Both the position numbers and the translations under genes were made by a program. A DNA stretch of 64,000 bases from contig JAUCGB010000001.1 in NCBI GenBank assembly GCA_030377895.1, positions 24,547 through 88,546 of the forward strand, given 5' to 3'. Within the stretch, counting starts at the first letter, position 1. Every line of letters begins with the position of its first letter. Below, in pieces: positions 62,254 to 64,000 of this stretch. A model generated the notes under the pieces. That model saw only the letters and a list, made by a program, of their open reading frames with translations. It did not search any database and had not been told where the DNA came from. This DNA is from Anaerolineales bacterium HSG24 (GTDB lineage: Bacteria > Chloroflexota > Anaerolineae > 4572-78 > J111).

Positions 62254-63639
62254 ATGACCAAATTAGCTTTTTTCCAAGACCGCCAGTTTTTTGAAACCAT
62301 GTTCAGATTGGCAATTCCGATTATCATCCAAAATATCATCATGTTTAGCCTAAACATGGTTGATATTATAATGATTGGACAATTGGGTGAAACCGCAGTG
62401 GCCGCGGTGGGATTGGCCGACCAGATTTTTTTCTTGATGCTTCTGTTTATGTTTGGAGTGGGGAGTGGCGCGGCCATCTTCACGGCCCAATATTGGGGTA
62501 AACGGGATATTGTCCACATTCAGCAGACGCTAGGCTTATGTTTGATGATTAGTTTGTGCGGGGCTATATTTTTTGCGATTATAGCCCTGTTTTTCTCAGA
62601 ATTTGCACTAGGCATCTACACGACCGACCCAGAGGTCATTCGCTTAGGGAGTAACTATCTGCAAATTGTGGGGCTAAGTTATGTTGCGGTAGCCACCACC
62701 GTTGGATATTCTTCAATTTTACGAAGTATCGAACAGGTCAAACTGCCAACCATCGTCAGTGCGATTGCAATTGTCATCAACACTAGCCTAAATTATGTGT
62801 TGATTTTTGGTCACTTCGGTTTTCCCGCGTTAGGAGTGGTGGGCGCGGCCATAGCTACGGCCATCGCTCGGTATCTGGAATGTATCATGCTCCTAACGAT
62901 TATCTATAGCCAAAAACTAGCTTTAGCCGCTACCATCCCGCAGATGATTAACCGAGATATAGCCTTTATCTCCAAATTTTTCTACACCTCTGCGCCTGTA
63001 GTTTTAACTGAAATTGGCTGGTCGCTGGGCATAACCACCTACAACATCATCTATGCTCGAATCAGCACCGATGCAATTGCCGCCATCAGTATTGCCGCGA
63101 CGGTAGAGCGGTTGGCCTTTGTCCTCTTTCTCGGTTTGGGGAGTGCGGCCGCGATTATGATTGGTAATTTAATCGGAGCTGGAGAGGTAGATCGCGCCTT
63201 CGATTCTGCCAAACGTTTTTTAATTATTGTTCCCATTACGGCTTCATTTGTGGGGATGTTATTACTGGCAGTATCCTACTACATCCCATTGTTTTACCAA
63301 ATCTCTGAAGCAGCGGTCAGCTATCTTGGCATGATCCTATTTTTGGCCGGATTACTACTGCCGCTTCGGATGACTAATTTTACCCTTTTTATCGGAATTT
63401 TACGAAGCGGAGGGGATACACGTTTCTCTTTAATCCTTGATGTCGGCGCGGTGTGGTTAATTGGCGTGCCAATGGCTTATTATGGAGGCTTTGTTTTGGG
63501 GCTACCCGTGTACTGGGTCTACCTCATGGCTGCCTCAGAGGAGTTGTTCAAAGTCATCATCGGGTTATGGCGTGTTTTCTCTCGCCGTTGGATCCATGAA
63601 CTGACGGAGGTGAATGAACTTATCCCTCCTACGGCCTAA
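62254..63639 (+). CDS. MATE family efflux transporter
   Basis: 461 residues, twelve membrane helices in two homologous halves. Signatures include the N-terminal MFRLAIPIIIQNIIMFSLNM, DIIMIGQLGE, the Gly-rich GVGSGAAIFTAQYWGKRD, and in the second half GLGSAAAIMIGNLIGAGEVD. It exports cationic drugs or metabolites using a Na+ or H+ gradient. The frame extends upstream into the lipoprotein gene, but the ATG at 62254 gives the family length. No clear ribosome site is seen because the palindrome lies immediately upstream. Possibly cotranscribed with the lipoprotein gene, 83 bases away. Confidence 0.94.
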   Translation: MTKLAFFQDRQFFETMFRLAIPIIIQNIIMFSLNMVDIIMIGQLGETAVAAVGLADQIFFLMLLFMFGVGSGAAIFTAQYWGKRDIVHIQQTLGLCLMISLCGAIFFAIIALFFSEFALGIYTTDPEVIRLGSNYLQIVGLSYVAVATTVGYSSILRSIEQVKLPTIVSAIAIVINTSLNYVLIFGHFGFPALGVVGAAIATAIARYLECIMLLTIIYSQKLALAATIPQMINRDIAFISKFFYTSAPVVLTEIGWSLGITTYNIIYARISTDAIAAISIAATVERLAFVLFLGLGSAAAIMIGNLIGAGEVDRAFDSAKRFLIIVPITASFVGMLLLAVSYYIPLFYQISEAAVSYLGMILFLAGLLLPLRMTNFTLFIGILRSGGDTRFSLILDVGAVWLIGVPMAYYGGFVLGLPVYWVYLMAASEELFKVIIGLWRVFSRRWIHELTEVNELIPPTA

Positions 63640-63648
63640 GCGGCTATA

Positions 63649-63744
63649 GATTCCCATATAATATTTTTGAGTAACGGAGCAATTTTCCCGCAAGTTCAAA
63701 ACTTGCGGGAAAATGATGAGTCAAAATCTTTATCTTTAAATCTG
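63649..63744. mobile_element. Family T element, 96 bp
   Basis: GATTCCCATATAATATTTTT to CTTTAAATCTG, TA at 63647-63648 and 63745-63746. Differs from 39816-39911 at very few positions. Confidence 0.88.
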
Positions 63745-63755
63745 TATCAATTTAA

Positions 63756-63852
63756 GACGCGAGGCGTGGTGCGTGGTGTGTGATTCAGGCTGGCAAAGCA
63801 AGTTTTGCACTCAGTCACCCCTCACTTTTTCACGCCTCACGCCTCACGTCTC
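63756..63852. repeat. GACGCGAGGCGTG palindrome
   Basis: Left arm GACGCGAGGCGTGGTGCG is mirrored by CGCCTCACGCCTCACGTC; the middle holds GGCAAAGCAAGTTTTGC. It reaches to within nine bases of the next start codon. Confidence 0.65.
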
Positions 63853-63860
63853 AAAAAACT

Positions 63861-64000
63861 ATGTACTATCCCTTAGAAGAAAAAATCGGACACCCCGACC
63901 TGTTCGTTGGTCGGGAAAAAGAGTTTACCTTTATCAATAAATGGGTCAACAACATCCCCCGCAAACTCTCCAAATCGCGGGTGATTTTGGCGCGGCGTAA
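63861..64000 (+). CDS. ATP-binding protein, N-terminal fragment
   Basis: Only 46 codons are present before the window ends. The start MYYPLEEKIGHPDLFVGREK and then KSRVILARR resemble an ATPase family in which a P-loop of the RRKSGKT type would follow directly. FVGREKEF is the usual lead-in of STAND/AAA ATPases. Function unknown; the frame is open at the edge. Confidence 0.65.
   Translation, partial: MYYPLEEKIGHPDLFVGREKEFTFINKWVNNIPRKLSKSRVILARR

Overview
The window looks like chromosomal DNA of a free-living, signalling-rich bacterium, most likely a member of the Chloroflexota (Anaerolineae-like). This is inferred from the gene mix: a LysM plus DUF3048 lipoprotein, large GAF/PAS histidine kinases, a BTAD-type regulator, STAND ATPases with TPR tails, Uma2 and AAA/PD-(D/E)XK proteins, and GT39 membrane proteins. 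No rRNA, tRNA, CRISPR array, intact IS or prophage was recognised. Base composition is moderate and gene orientation is mixed.

Layout. 1-2340: the 5' part of a membrane histidine kinase leaving the window. 2.7-7.2 kb: AEC permease, glutaminyl-tRNA synthetase and a membrane-anchored SecD-like protein. 8.3-11.8 kb: a secreted collagen-like protein and a lipoprotein. 11.9-19.1 kb, minus strand: SAP protein, VTT membrane protein, GT2 glycosyltransferase, flippase-like protein, AAA/PD-(D/E)XK protein and a GT39-like enzyme, probably a lipid-linked sugar cluster. 20.1-23.3 kb: a two-gene two-component unit. 23.4-28.2 kb: a 1589-residue fusion of MBL, STAS-like, kinase-like, AAA and TPR domains. 29.2-30.9 kb: membrane glycosyltransferase-like protein. 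31.7-33.5 kb: NarL-type kinase/regulator pair. 33.9-39.3 kb: Uma2, MoxR/VWA pair, PPOX protein, epimerase and a YbjN-like protein. 40-45 kb: a STAND/TPR protein and an EamA transporter. 45.2-50.8 kb: an MBL, GAF-kinase and double-receiver BTAD operon. 51.6-59.9 kb: ProB, a receiver-adenylate cyclase and two hybrid or multi-sensor kinases. 60.5-64 kb: LysM/DUF3048 lipoprotein, MATE exporter and the start of an ATPase.

The gaps between genes are packed with short palindromic elements. At least ten families recur. Several carry imperfect terminal inverted repeats and target-site duplications (TA, or 8-9 bp), and some are inserted inside one another. One nested case agrees to the base with its empty copy: 244 bp against 144 bp, a difference of a 98-bp element plus a 2-bp TA duplication. 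Unrelated element ends also carry the same central hairpin, which suggests a modular, core-swapping set of MITE-like elements.

Two signalling proteins look catalytically altered at textbook residues. The NarL-type kinase has Glu where the phospho-accepting His should be. The kinase domain of the giant fusion has HGE for HRD and GFG for DFG. The same MBL domain occurs both fused to that kinase-like protein and alone at the head of a kinase/regulator operon, so it may be a shared signalling module.
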